A DNA stretch of 64,000 bases from Gadus chalcogrammus. Taxonomy: Eukaryota; Chordata; Actinopteri; Gadiformes; Gadidae. Each line of letters opens with the position of its first letter. The first letter of the stretch is position 1. The DNA is taken from the NCBI RefSeq assembly GCF_026213295.1, contig NC_079416.1:464382-528381 (forward strand), written 5' to 3'. Positions 23,283 through 34,313 of the stretch are shown one piece after another. The translations under genes were made by a program, and so were the position numbers. A model generated the notes under the pieces. It worked only from the letters and a program-made list of their open reading frames with translations, was not told the DNA's origin and did not search any database.

Positions 23283-23800
23283 AATTAGTGCTGGCGCAAA
23301 ACCAGGTTTTATACAGTAGCACATAAGGAGTGAGAAAGCTGCTGAGGCTCGACGTTACACTTTTACAAAAACAATCATTAGTTAGATATAAACGGCAGTA
23401 ATTGATTCAGTAGGACTCCTTATCCATGTAAACGATCATTGTGACATCTGAATTCATTAATTATCTGAAATACACTGCGTGTGCGTGTGATGTTAAATGT
23501 TTGAACCAAGGTTAACGGTTAAAGTGTCAGAGAATGGGTGGTGATTTTTTGACGTCCTCCCATGATCTGAAGTGAGCGTGCGTGTTTGTGTTGGTGAAAG
23601 TTTAAGAAATGTACAACTGTCGGTTCAGCTCTCTGGTGCTCCCTGCTGGCAGTATCACTATACTGTCCTCATGTTTCACAAAAATAGTTTTGAGAGACGT
23701 TGTCAGTTTTTGTATGTTGCTTAAATCCTCCAAAGCCGTAGGCAGTAAACATCAGGTCACGGTACGCCACGGAGTCAATGAGCTCGAGTTGAAAAAGAAA

Positions 23801-23920
23801 CAGCTTACAGCACCTGGTATTCCCAGGCGGTCTCCCATCCAAGTACTAACCAGGCCCGACCCTGCTTAGCTTCCGAGATCAGACGAGATCGGGCGTGTTC
23901 AGGGTGGTATGGCCGTAAGC
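23801..23920 (-). rRNA. 5S rRNA
   Basis: Consensus gene body, but the upstream TATA element is altered (GGATTTATAC on plus instead of GGTTTTATAC) and the terminator run is interrupted. Last gene before ERV1. Confidence 0.92.
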
Positions 23921-24270
23921 AATTAGTGCAGGCGCAAAACCAGGATTTATACAGTAGCACATAAGGAGTGAGAAAGCTGCTGAGGCTCGACGTTACACTC
24001 TTACAAAAACAATCATTAGTTAGATATAAACGGCAGTAATTGATTCAGTAGGACTCCTTATCCATGTAAACGATCATTGTGACATCTGAATTCATTAATT
24101 ATCTGAAATACACTGCGTGTGCGTGTGATGTTAAATGTTTGAACCAAGGTTAACGGTTAAAGTGTCAGAGAATGGGTGGTGATTTTTTGACGTCCTCCCA
24201 TGATCTGAAGTGAGCGTGCGTGTTTGTGTTGGTGAAAGTTTAAGAAATGTACAACTGTCGGTTCAGCTCT

Positions 24271-24684
24271 TATTGAAGATTAACCGAGATATAAAACACT
24301 TAGACTAATTCAAGAGAGAGAGTAGAATGAAAACGAGGGGTCCGGAGCAAGAATTGACAAAAGACTTTATCGTGCAGAAAAACAACAACGACAACAGCCT
24401 GAGTGGGTTTGCAAAGTCACTCTCGTTCACAAACTGCGGCGTCTTTTTATGCACACAAACAGAACAGCTTCTCCTTGAGGTGTCTGCCTCCATTCAGTCA
24501 TAAATCCACTTTACCCTGAATGGTCAGAAAATAGACAACAAATGGTCTGCAAAGATAGCCCTGCTCCTTTTTAGGGGGGCTCCATCTGTTCTAAACCCAG
24601 ACACCTAGGCACCGTGTGTTTTCCACTATTAAGCATAAAATACCTCATAATAATCACAGAATATAATCAGTAATTTCTACCACA
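24271..24684 (-). repeat. ERV1 3' LTR
   Basis: 414 bp, nearly identical to the 5' LTR. One visible difference changes the TATA motif (TGCATAAAAAG); another is in ATAAAATACC versus ATAAAAGACC on plus. Confidence 0.93.
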
Positions 24685-24699
24685 CATCCCCCCTTTTTT
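24685..24699 (-). promoter_or_regulatory. ERV1 polypurine tract
   Basis: Sense AAAAAAGGGGGGATG immediately before the 3' LTR, the plus-strand priming site. Confidence 0.85.
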
Positions 24700-25283
24700 G
24701 TAAGATAAGATCACAACAAAAACATAACAGTCGTTTAGGCTATATTTTGCACTACATTTGATCATCATTAAAAACCTTTAAGCATGTTCACGAATCTCAA
24801 ACTGCATAATTCTCAGGATTTTAAACCTGTTTAAGGCAAAAAGATCTATCAAATGTAGAATACAAACTAGAATTCACACATAACATAGTATTTTCAGCAT
24901 GCATTGAAAATTAGCATTTCAGAATATATGGCATAAAAATATGAAACTCAAAAAATGACATTTCAAAAAATCAGTAAACAATAGAAATCAAAAATAAAAA
25001 GAAATAAAAAGAAATAAAAACTTAGATTGTAAACAAGCCTGCATAGATTTGGATAGCTCTGATTATTGTCATGCACCGGTATACTATATAAACGTGGGGG
25101 GTTAGGGCATTGTGGTTGTTGCTCCTGTTTGCAGCCACCAGCCCTGAAACCCCTTAGTCCAATGTCCATTTGTTCAAACTGTCTGAAATGGTTGTGTTTC
25201 TCATGGAGAGGTCACCAGTTAAGAAAATAGGACCTCCCTCAGATGTCCGATTTTCACATTCCGGTCTCCTTTCTAGTGTCACT
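24700..25283. other. ERV1 region between env and polypurine tract
   Basis: About 580 bp, AT-rich, without a convincing frame; probable 3' untranslated part of the provirus. Confidence 0.6.
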
Positions 25284-26528
25284 CTAATCTATCTTCCCAT
25301 AAAGCATCCTCTCCCACTCCCCCGACTCCTCTATGCCAGTCACCATGAGGGCCATCTCTTTAGAAAGCCTGGATGCTATTACGGATCTGACTATGGGAAT
25401 GCAGCAGCAGAAGATCAGACCCATCACTGTTAGTACTATTAGGAGCACTACACCTATCTTTGCGAACATCATTCCCCACATACCAAACTTTGTTTCAAGC
25501 CATCCAAACATTCCCTGATCATGGCCTGCGTTTTCCTTTAACTCTTTTCTTAAACGTTTTAAATTGTTCATTGCAAGTGTGAATGATCCATCTGGGGCAG
25601 TATTATTTGGGATGAAGGTACAACACATTTCACCTATAAGATCACAAACTCCCCCCCTTTCTGCTAGAAGCCAATCTAAAGCCTGTCTGTTCTGCCAAGC
25701 CACAGCGCTTGTGGCTGTCAGCTGCTCGCCCAATGCAGATAATGCATCATCTGTGTAGTTAATGAACCTCTGTTGGTTGTAAAATATATAATTGATCCAT
25801 TCCGCATTTTTAGTAATTCCGATTGCTGGCAGTAGTGCCTCAAATCCTGCTGCTACTTCACTTCGTGCCTTAAATTTATCGGGTATTCCCCTGGGTTGTC
25901 CTATTTTATCAATTTTTATGTTCTCGTCTGCCTCGTATGCTCTCTTCCGCCTGTTTAGGTTATCTGTTTGTAAGTTATCGACAACATCTTTTATTGATGG
26001 TAGTATTGCAATCTCCGTAACCACTTGGACTTTTGCGCATCGTCCTCTCCACATTTTAGCAAGTACGGGACGAATAATGTTATTACCGCAAAGCCAAAAC
26101 TGATCTGCCACCACTCTGTCCTGGCTCACGAATGCTCCATCACTCCATAGTATTGACATGTAGTTCTCTCTAGACTTCTGCTGAGAGCCTGGTAAAAGCT
26201 GAACATTTTTAATCGCAGGTGATTGATATAACAATCGTTTCCCGTTTATATCGAATAGGGTGACATTCCAAATTATGCTACATTGTTCCTCTGGTATACT
26301 ACCTACATCGCTGGCATTTTTGTTTCCTTCGTCATTTTGAAAGCATTCTAAGCCTTCTTCAATTTGAAAATTGGTTTGTTTCGGTCGTGTTACTTCGCCT
26401 ATTTCTTGTGATAGGGTTATGTCAAATTCTCGGCATCTTTTCATGATTACATTCCATGGCATTCCGTCATATTTATCTTCAAGATATTTGTTATGTTGAC
26501 TCGATCCTAACAGCAGAAAACATTTCAT
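25284..26528 (-). pseudogene. env: ERV1 env, rest of SU and transmembrane (TM) part
   Basis: 414-residue frame that overlaps the end of the previous one by 4 nt (ATGA). From its Met: rest of SU, furin-type site RRKR (193-196), a region where a fusion peptide is expected, heptad-like helix, the conserved segment before CX6CC (C295 to CC302-303), a hydrophobic membrane span at about 355-378 with a Cys cluster, and a short cytoplasmic tail. CxxC in SU with CX6CC in TM is the hallmark of gamma-type Env with disulfide-linked subunits. This part alone lacks a signal peptide. Confidence 0.87.
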
Positions 26529-27853
26529 TGAACATATAACGTACTTTTCTGATATGGAATACCCTCTGTTCGTGTTCTATTTAAATTGACCTCTATATCA
26601 TGCTCCTGCTGCGTCCGTTCTTCTAAGCAAAATTCAAAATCATATTTAGTATTTACGACATACATTGCATCCTGACGATTTTTGCTGCACAAATAACAGC
26701 TGTCTGCCTCTATTTGTTTTCCAGTAAATTCGACCCATTTATACCACCTATTGGCTTTGGCCTGTCTAAACAGTTGGTCAGAGGTTTTGACGCTGATGAG
26801 GCCACTGGGATCAGGTTTAAATTGTTTTAGGGTCCTAGCTGTCGAGCGGCGACCAAGTTTTTTAGTTTTATTACCCTCTCGAACAGTTGTCTGTTCTACA
26901 AGAGTCTCTTCAAGAGACATTGAGGTTGATGTTAAGATCCTTGTCGCCATAGTTTCTGAATTTACCATTGATATTGCGGTTGCCAGTGTTACTATATTAT
27001 CCTCTTTAGACATTTTCATACTAGCCAAAGTGATCACCTCTACTTTGGCTAGTATTGTTGTTAGTTGTATTTGACTCTGAGCAGTTGCTGCTATACCATT
27101 TGTTGTTAGTTGTATTTGACTCTGAGCAGTTGCTGCTGTACCATTTGTTGTTAGTTGTATTTGATCACTCATGACTGTTGTTATTTCTCTAATTGGAGTT
27201 ATGTTAGTGGTTGCTAGTATTGTGGTTGCCTCTTTAACAGAAGTTATATCAGTGACTGAAGGGTGTGCTAACTCCCTGATATCAGAAGTTTTGTTAGTCT
27301 TCCCATTATCCCCAACTGGAGGTTGATCTTTGATTACACAAGGGTCGTCTGCTTCTAATGTAAAATTGAACGTTCTGTCTGATACTGTTTTAAAAAATAT
27401 ATGTTCTCTCATATTTAATTCATACTTTCTTTTATAGTCCCATGCTTTTCCAGACGTTACTGTTAAACACCATTTCATTGGATTAAATTGGATATTTACT
27501 TCACACCATTTTTCCCTATGCACATGATTCTGGCGGGAGGTTAATGCACATAACGGTTGGTTATCCGACATAACAGTAAACACAAATTCATTCATTCGGT
27601 CCTGCGGTGGTATCTGAGCATATAAAACAATTTTCCCTTTGTTGTCAACCAGTCCTGAATGATTTTGGGCCGGATTATCCTGTGTTCCTCTCTGGCTTTC
27701 TTCAGTAGGCCTATCACCCCCTAATACCTGGCCCTTCCAGGTTTGTGTTGTCCCCGTGGTTTCATCCTTCCTCTGGGTCTGTGCTTGTGCCAGCGAAATC
27801 TGGCACAACCCGTAAAGGATCAGAAACAGGCTCCCCGTTTTCAGCAACATCAT
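26525..27853 (-). pseudogene. env: ERV1 env, surface (SU) part, frameshifted
   Basis: Envelope glycoprotein, N-terminal part. The best start is the Met pair at 27848-27853, which begins a signal peptide (MMLLKTGSLFLILYGL); the 109 codons open upstream overlap integrase in another frame and are not needed. Features are a Thr/Ser-rich central region with a 15-residue tandem repeat (QIQLTTNG...), N-glycosylation sites, and a CYLC (CxxC) motif about 57 residues before the frame ends. The frame stops at 26525, where the transmembrane part is open in another frame, so env is broken by an indel near there. Confidence 0.85.
27058..27162. repeat. 45-bp tandem repeat in ERV1 env
   Basis: Two full copies and a third partial copy of a 45-bp unit that encodes the Thr-rich 15-residue repeat of SU. 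Confidence 0.8.
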
Positions 27854-28823
27854 GTTGCTGAATCTCTTGGCTCGACTGGATCTGGTCCTGGGGCAGCTGG
27901 TCAGCCCCACGTGTGTCTGCGTCTGGCTCCTCCTCCTCACGATCGTCTCTGGCTTTGGGTTGAGCAGCTTTTGTGCAGTGGTTGAGATGATACCACGTGG
28001 CACTTCCTTCCACTTGGATGGCTGTTGGTGTTGCGCTGGTGACTTTGTATGGTCCTTCTCGCCTGGGTTCGTTCCACTTCCTCCTGAAGACTCTGATGTA
28101 CACGTGGTCACCCGGCTCCACCCCCCTTGGTGATTCCTCCTCCAACTCTGGAACTCTGCTTTTCTCCTGTTGCAAAACAAGCCTGTGTATGCCAGTCAGT
28201 TGTCCCATATAGCGTCTTAATTCAGTTTCCAATTGTTCTAATGGAGGTCCTTTATGAGGCCCTCGAATGACAGGTGAAGGCATGGGTCGACCCGTAAGCA
28301 TTTCATGCGGGGTTAGATGCGTCGTTCTGTTAGCTTGCATGCGATAACTCATTAGTGCCAGTGGTAATGCATCAATCCAATTCAATTTAGTACTTGCACA
28401 AATTTTGTTAATTTTTGTTTTTAGCGTCCCATTCACTCTTTCCACCATACCTTGTGATTGAGGATGGTAGACGCAGCCTAATCTTTGTTTGACATGCAAA
28501 TGCTGGATTACTTGTTTTAGTGTTTTCTGAATAAAAGCAGCCCCGTTGTCTGAACTTATTTCTGACGGAATTCCAAACCTTGGCATGACTTCTCTGGTTA
28601 GAAATTTGATCACTGTAGCTGCACTTTGGTCTTTTGATGGGACTGCTTCTACCCATCTGCTAAACCTGTCTATGATAACTAACATATACCTTTTACCACC
28701 TATACTTTTAATCATGTCAACATAGTCCATGACCAAATGTCTAAATGGTCCTTCAGGTGTAGGAATGTGCCCCAATGGAGTAGTGATTGTTTTTCTTACA
28801 TTGTTTTTTGCACATACTCCACA
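27762..28823 (-). pseudogene. ERV1 integrase, downstream of in-frame stop
   Basis: Continues the pol frame after the TAG at 28824-28826. The zinc-binding CGVC lies immediately after that stop. From the Met at 28775: catalytic core with Asp17, Asp76 and Glu112 (spacing DD35E), then a C-terminal domain with basic and acidic patches (337 residues from that Met). It integrates viral DNA into the host genome. The single amber stop separates the zinc finger halves, so the intact enzyme would need readthrough. Its 3' end overlaps the env start region. Confidence 0.87.
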
Positions 28824-31800
28824 CTAATTTAGCTGGTAATCGATCATTGTTTGCAAGTATGGTGAAGAAAAACCTTGTTTTCTAATTCTCCTCAAAACCT
28901 CCCCCCTTGCGCAATGGTCAAAACCGTGCGCATTAGTGATGAGTAACCCCAACAGTGCCGTAGGCGCCAACATCATCCCGTCATGAGTTCTCCATAACCC
29001 TGCGGGGGAGCGTATAGCACCTCTTTTCAGCCACATGTTCTGCTCATAGACACCAGCTTTCTCCTGCATGCGGACAATGTCGTCCTCAGTAGGCGCGGCC
29101 TCAGGCATGGATAATACTGACTGGATTGCCCTGCAGCTGTCCGAAGCTACTTTTGCAGCCTCATCTGCAGCGTTATTACCTTTCGTGATATTATCAATGC
29201 CCTTTCTGTGCGCTCGACATTTGATTATCGCCACTTGTTTTGGCAGCATCAACGCCGACATCAATTCCACAATCTGATTACAATGCAATATGGGGGATCC
29301 ATCAGTTTTCTTAAACCCCCTCATTTTCCACACTGCCCCGAACAAATGACATACGCCGTGCGCATATGCAGAGTCTGTGTAGATGTTCACCGATCTACCC
29401 GCCCCCTCTTGACAGGCCGCTGTAAGAGCCTTCAACTCAGCCAACTGTGCCGAGCATGGCTGTGCGCACTGTGAACTACGAACAACAGCGAATGTGTGGT
29501 CCGGATTCTGTCTAACCACTGCAAAACCTGCATGGTTACCCAAATGATCTCTGAAACATGATCCATCCACAAAGAAATCCTCTTCTGCCCCAACCATGGG
29601 CTCAGACAATAGATCGGGCCTTAGTTTAGTAAAAGTGAGAGAATCCGCCACACAGTCATGTGGTGTCCCTTCAAAATCATGTGGAATTCTGTCTGCTGGA
29701 TTCACCGTGAAACATTTTTCTATTGTTACATCTGGAAATGTTAGTAATGCCAAATAATCCAACAACCTAGCGTCCGTTAACACAAACTTTCCTTTCTCAA
29801 TCAACTCTGTGATTTTGTGATGTGTCCGAATCGTCACCGGATACCCCATTGTGATGGATGAGGCCTTGTCATAGGCATATTGTACTGCAGCCAATCCTTG
29901 GTAACACGGTGGGTAGCCCTGTGCTACCGCATCCAACTTTGTGCTGTAGTATGCTATTGGTTGACTCCGCCTACCAACACACAAGTCCTGCATTAACACT
30001 GCTGATGCATAGCCCTGACTCCTATTCGCTACATACAACAGGAACGGCTTGGTGTAATCTGGAATTGCCAATGTGCTTGCCCCTTGCATTTCACGTTTTA
30101 TGCTTTCGAATGCCGCTGATGCATCTATATTCCATGTTAACCGAGCTTGTAGGTTAGTTGTTCCTGCCTCCTTCATGATGTCTCGCAATGACGCAGTTTT
30201 TAAAGCATAGTTCTCTATCCAATCTGAACTAAACCCTGTCATCCCCAAAAAGGTCATCATGTGTCTGACTGTTTCTGGTTTGGGTGCTTTACCAATCCCT
30301 TCTAGCTGACTAGGAGCTATGGTTTTAGTTTGATGTGCTACCAACCTGCCTAGATATTCAACCTCTGTCTGACAATATTGTAATTTCTTCTCTGACACCT
30401 TGTGTCCGCCTTTTTCCAATTTTCTTAATACAGACATGGAGTCCTCGTGACATTGTTCCATTGTGGGGGAACATATCAGAAGATCATCCACATACTGTAT
30501 CAGAATTCCATGCAATTCTAATTCCTCCAAATCATTCTTCAGCACTTGATTAAACAAATGTGGAGAATGTTTGAATCCTTGTGGCATCCTTGTGTATGTG
30601 TATTGTTTACCTTTATACGTGAATGCAAATAAGTGTCTGCTTTCCTCCGCAAGCGGCACACTGAAAAATGCTCCACATAAGTCAATTACTGTAAAGTACT
30701 TAGCATCTGGAGGGATGTTGGTCAGCAGCGTGTGTGGATTTGGAACTTCTGCATGCATATCTTCAACAACATCATTTACAGCTCGTAGATCATGCACCAA
30801 CCGCCACTTTTCTTTGTCAGCTTTTAACACTGGAAGCAGAGGAGTGTTACAGTTGCTTTTGGTCTCTATTAGTACTCCCGCTGTTATAAGACCTTCTATG
30901 GTAGAGGCTATTCCTATCTCTGCTGCTGGTTTCATGTAATACTGCCTTCGCCATGGTAGCTTAACATTTTGTCTAGTCCGGACTACCACTGGGCTAGCTG
31001 AATGTACTAAACCCACATCTGTATCGAACCTTGACCACACCTTTCCAGGTATGGCTGCCAACATTTCTTTTCTCATCTCATTCCGCCTATCACATGGTTC
31101 CTCTACTGTCATCTGCCGTTTTTTCTGAACCACCTCCACTTCCTGTAAGATTCCTGTCATATGCGCATAACACAGAATCTTCAAAAACTTCCCGCAACAT
31201 GACATGAGAACCAACGGATTCTCTGTGTTTTCCCAAGTTTGTTGTTTTTCATTAAACATCATTTCCCCCAGATCTTTTGCTTCAAATCCCCTGTTTATTA
31301 ACAATGTTACATGGGCAGCTTTGTTAGTGTTTTTAAACCAATCCTTTATAGCCGATGATTGATCTGTATCTTGTATCATCATGGCTGCTCCTTGTGGCCC
31401 AATTACCATGTACTGTGACTCTATCTCTGCTGCTTTTCCTGCCGCTTTCTCCTGCCATTCGTTTTCCAAATCTGGGGCCTGTGTTGGGTCATACATTAAA
31501 GTGCAATGATATCCTATCCTTGACTCCCTTGCATTTGGGATCTGAGCCTTGATGTAGCTACCCCATTTCCCCACTGTCTCTTTTACCTGGTCTTGAATTC
31601 TCCCTATCCAATATACATTTGCAGTGTCAGGCTTTGATAGAGTCATTTGAGATGCTGTTCCTGCGGTTTCAATCATTATGCCCTGTGGTGTACATAATAT
31701 CTGCAATCCTAATTTACACAATGCATCTCTTCCAATCAAATTAACCGGTGTAGTGTCTGATACCAAGATGGGTAGCTTGGCTGTACGTCCGTACAGTTTT

Positions 31801-32045
31801 AGCATTACTGGAGCTGTCATAGGTATTAACTGCGTGTGTCCCGAGAATCCTACAGTTTTGGCGAATTTTCCTGCCATGGGGAGGTGAGAGGCATATTTTG
31901 AACCTACGCAAGTGTAAGTGGCTCCAGTATCAGCCATCATTGGCGTGCCTCTATCATTTATCAGAACCTGCAGTATTGGTTCCTCATCAGCTCGTTTTGT
32001 GATTGCTACAAGCTGACCCTCCCCCTGTGGACTCTCTGGGCACCC
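28824..32045 (-). CDS. pol: ERV1 pro-pol: protease, reverse transcriptase, RNase H, start of integrase
   Basis: Open in the gag frame directly after the gag UAG, so probably made by stop-codon readthrough. Counting from the first Met (31940): protease active-site motif DTGAT at residues 4-8; a segment with two HxT motifs (145-147 and 210-212); RT with LVHDLRAVN (381-389), MPQGF (452-456) and catalytic YVDD (483-486); RNase H with VDGS (791-794), YTDS (854-857) and a final Asp near 926; then HGFDH, the first half of the integrase zinc finger. The frame ends at TAG (28824-28826) between the two His and the two Cys of that zinc finger. The layout fits class I retroviruses, except for the HxT segment, which is unusual. 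Confidence 0.9.
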   Translation of the reverse strand, partial: GCPESPQGEGQLVAITKRADEEPILQVLINDRGTPMMADTGATYTCVGSKYASHLPMAGKFAKTVGFSGHTQLIPMTAPVMLKLYGRTAKLPILVSDTTPVNLIGRDALCKLGLQILCTPQGIMIETAGTASQMTLSKPDTANVYWIGRIQDQVKETVGKWGSYIKAQIPNARESRIGYHCTLMYDPTQAPDLENEWQEKAAGKAAEIESQYMVIGPQGAAMMIQDTDQSSAIKDWFKNTNKAAHVTLLINRGFEAKDLGEMMFNEKQQTWENTENPLVLMSCCGKFLKILCYAHMTGILQEVEVVQKKRQMTVEEPCDRRNEMRKEMLAAIPGKVWSRFDTDVGLVHSASPVVVRTRQNVKLPWRRQYYMKPAAEIGIASTIEGLITAGVLIETKSNCNTPLLPVLKADKEKWRLVHDLRAVNDVVEDMHAEVPNPHTLLTNIPPDAKYFTVIDLCGAFFSVPLAEESRHLFAFTYKGKQYTYTRMPQGFKHSPHLFNQVLKNDLEELELHGILIQYVDDLLICSPTMEQCHEDSMSVLRKLEKGGHKVSEKKLQYCQTEVEYLGRLVAHQTKTIAPSQLEGIGKAPKPETVRHMMTFLGMTGFSSDWIENYALKTASLRDIMKEAGTTNLQARLTWNIDASAAFESIKREMQGASTLAIPDYTKPFLLYVANRSQGYASAVLMQDLCVGRRSQPIAYYSTKLDAVAQGYPPCYQGLAAVQYAYDKASSITMGYPVTIRTHHKITELIEKGKFVLTDARLLDYLALLTFPDVTIEKCFTVNPADRIPHDFEGTPHDCVADSLTFTKLRPDLLSEPMVGAEEDFFVDGSCFRDHLGNHAGFAVVRQNPDHTFAVVRSSQCAQPCSAQLAELKALTAACQEGAGRSVNIYTDSAYAHGVCHLFGAVWKMRGFKKTDGSPILHCNQIVELMSALMLPKQVAIIKCRAHRKGIDNITKGNNAADEAAKVASDSCRAIQSVLSMPEAAPTEDDIVRMQEKAGVYEQNMWLKRGAIRSPAGLWRTHDGMMLAPTALLGLLITNAHGFDHCARGEVLRRIRKQGFSSPYLQTMIDYQLN
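31266..31553 (-). other. Possible 2H-phosphoesterase-like segment within ERV1 pol
   Basis: Residues about 130-225 of the pol frame lie between protease and RT and are extra to the usual gammaretroviral plan. Two motifs of the form H-x-T-hydrophobic are seen, YHCTLMY and AHVTLLI, 65 residues apart, each in a predicted strand and with a helical stretch between. This is the signature of the 2H phosphoesterase superfamily (LigT, AKAP7 and viral 2',5'-phosphodiesterases). Assignment rests on the motif pattern only. Confidence 0.45.
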
Positions 32046-34058
32046 CTAGTACCCCTGACCCATAAAGGGACCCTGTTGTCCCTGGTTGTAGTTCCCTTGA
32101 TCTTGCCTCCCCTGATAGCCGTTGCCCTGTCCTTGCTTTGGTGGAAAAGGGTTAATCAAACAATCTTTCTTACTATGTCCTTCCTGGTTGCATCCATAAC
32201 ATATTAAAGGACCTCTGCGTTGTCCTTGGAATCCCTGCTGTTGATTATTTTTATACTGTCCTTGGGACCCCTGTTGTTGATTATTTTTATACTGTCCCTG
32301 GGACCCCTTGTTGTGATTCTGTTTGTTCCCACCCATTGGGTTCCCATTGTTATGTGTGTGTATATTTATGGCAGGTGGAGTGGGTGACCATTGGCTCTGA
32401 GGCTGTTGTACTGGGGGGGAGAATGCCTGTTGAGGAGGTTGGGTTTGTGGTGCGCCCTGCTGGACAGCTTGCAGTACTGTATCAACAGACTCGGAAACAA
32501 CCGCCTGTTTTTTCTTCTCCTTTTCTTTTTTTGTGAGTTCTTCCAACTGAAGCTGAGATAGCTTCCTCTGCACCTCTTTGCTTTGTTCCTGCATTCTGTG
32601 TTCATTTTGCCGATATTTGTCCACTGCATGAACCACATGATCGCAGAAGTCTCTATGAGTTTTATTTGTAACCAGTCCAACCACATCATCCAGCTTGGCT
32701 TTGATTGAGCTAGGTAGAATCTCTATCACAGAGTTTCTGAACATGACTGAAAACACAGGATGGATCTCAGGATCCTCATTCGTCTCCAAGCGCCATCTGT
32801 CCACTTGGACCTGGAGGTAGGATGCAGGATTCTCTGTGTCGTTGATAGGGAGACCTCTCATGTTTTTATGATCGATATGGGTCGGGAACTCCCTTCTGAG
32901 TGTGGCCCACATCGCCACTCTGTAGCGATTAAGTGAAAGCCCATCGAGCATTGCGTCCATTATGTCCAACCCTCCATTCCTCAGTACAGACTCCATTTTA
33001 GATAACCCCAATACTCTTGCCAACAGAGCTTTCAGGTCCCCCACTGCCATTAGCTTTCCCACTGTGAGTTCCTCAAATGTTCTAATCCATTTAGACGCCC
33101 CGTTATGTATGTTTGGGAGTTTAGCAATGACTCCCTCCAAGTCCTGTGTGCCCCACGGATGATAGTAGACATGTTGTCCTTTGACTAAAATAGGAAAAAT
33201 TCCTGGGACGGTGTCGGGTGCCTTTTTTCCTCTTTGTGATTTCCTCAGTTTCTCATCTAACTCGAGTGGTGTGAGGCTTGGTAATAATGTAGGCCTACTG
33301 CAACCAGGCTCCTCTGCCGCTGGGCTCCAACTACGCCCCTCCCCCATTGGGTCATTACTCTCTCTTAGCTTCCTCTGAGTCTTTGTCCAATTTACTGCCC
33401 TCTTTCCTTTCTTTATCTTTCCCGGAGAAGGCCCCTCGCAAACCTGCTCATAGCCATCTTTCACATCTTCATTACTTTCGTCAACACCACTTGCCCCATC
33501 CTCGTCCTCACCTTCATCCTCACAGGAATTAATTTCAGCATTGCTACACTCTTCCCTTGGTTCCCTAATCCCCTCATAACAGTCCATGTGTATGGGTGCG
33601 CCCCTCCTCCCCTGTGTGTTACATTTATTATCTCCTACATCTAGTGTGACTTCCCCTTTAACTTCTAAGTTGCCTGTTAACAGTGGATACATCTTAGTTT
33701 CTATGTACGGCGGTGGCTCAAGCTTCAGAGGCAAAGGTTGAGCCTCTTCTTTCTTTGTGATTATTTTCCTGGCCACTCGTTGTAACGCACGCCACCTCTC
33801 TCCCTCCTCTTCGAACAAAGCTAGCACTAACTTTTCCCTGTCTCTCTTCTCCAAGGCCTTTTTACCACTTCTGTTAGGTCTGTAGTTCCTTATTACTACC
33901 TCCATGTCCCTACACATTGTCTGATCAAAAGTCCCTCCCGCGGGCCAAATTGTGCCTGATTTAACTGTCCGCTTTTCCCACTTCTCAGAAATTCGTTTGA
34001 TCTAATTTCTGAGGAGTGGATTGTCTCTGCTCAAAACTTCTACCGCTGTTGGTGCCAT
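32046..34058 (-). pseudogene. gag: ERV1 gag, interrupted at codon 19
   Basis: Structural polyprotein. The likely original start is the ATG at 34058 (begins MAPTAVEVL). An in-frame TAG at 34002-34004 stops it after 18 codons. The same frame is then open, and 32046-33917 alone gives 623 residues from an internal Met. Visible features are charged N-terminal helices, an acidic segment around residues 125-150, a Gln/Asn/Gly-rich region with a 13-residue duplication (GSQGQYKNNQQQ), and one CCHC zinc knuckle near residues 573-586 (nucleocapsid). It ends at TAG (32046-32048), after which pro-pol continues in the same frame. Whether the early stop is bypassed by the internal Met is unknown. Confidence 0.85.
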
Positions 34059-34313
34059 TTTTAATTATTACTTTATTACCTTATTTATTTTTTCTGAAAT
34101 ACACTATTTATTAATACAATTTATTTGAGTTTATTCTACTAGTTAGTTTTAAATACTTTACTATCTCTAAGCTACAAACGTGAACTCCCCCCCGGCGCTC
34201 GTCTCCCTCCCTGCTTTGCAGGCTCCTGCTCGTCCCCTGTGTGATTGCTCGTGCACGTGCAGTTAGTCAGCGCGGTGATGTCAAAGAAGATTTACACATT
34301 TATTCAATACTTC

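Larger units (their letters stand above)
1..24270 (-). repeat. 5S rDNA tandem array, block 1 (648-bp unit)
   Basis: Head-to-tail units of about 648 bp, each with a 120-nt 5S rRNA gene on the minus strand and a spacer of about 528 bp. Near-identical units start every 648 bp; a few are 638 bp through a 10-bp deletion just beyond the gene's 3' end. Upstream of each gene (to its right) lies TATAAAA at about -31 to -25, for example 733-739. Downstream is a T5-C-T5 run that serves as Pol III terminator. The spacer has no recognisable second gene: I searched it by eye for U1, U2, U4, U5, U6 and 7SK signatures and saw none. The array is cut by two LINE copies and ends where ERV1 enters. Confidence 0.97.

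Noticed and set aside
27854..28180. Upstream 109 codons of the SU open frame as part of env
   Set aside because: They overlap integrase in another frame and precede a clear signal peptide, so they are best seen as a chance extension.
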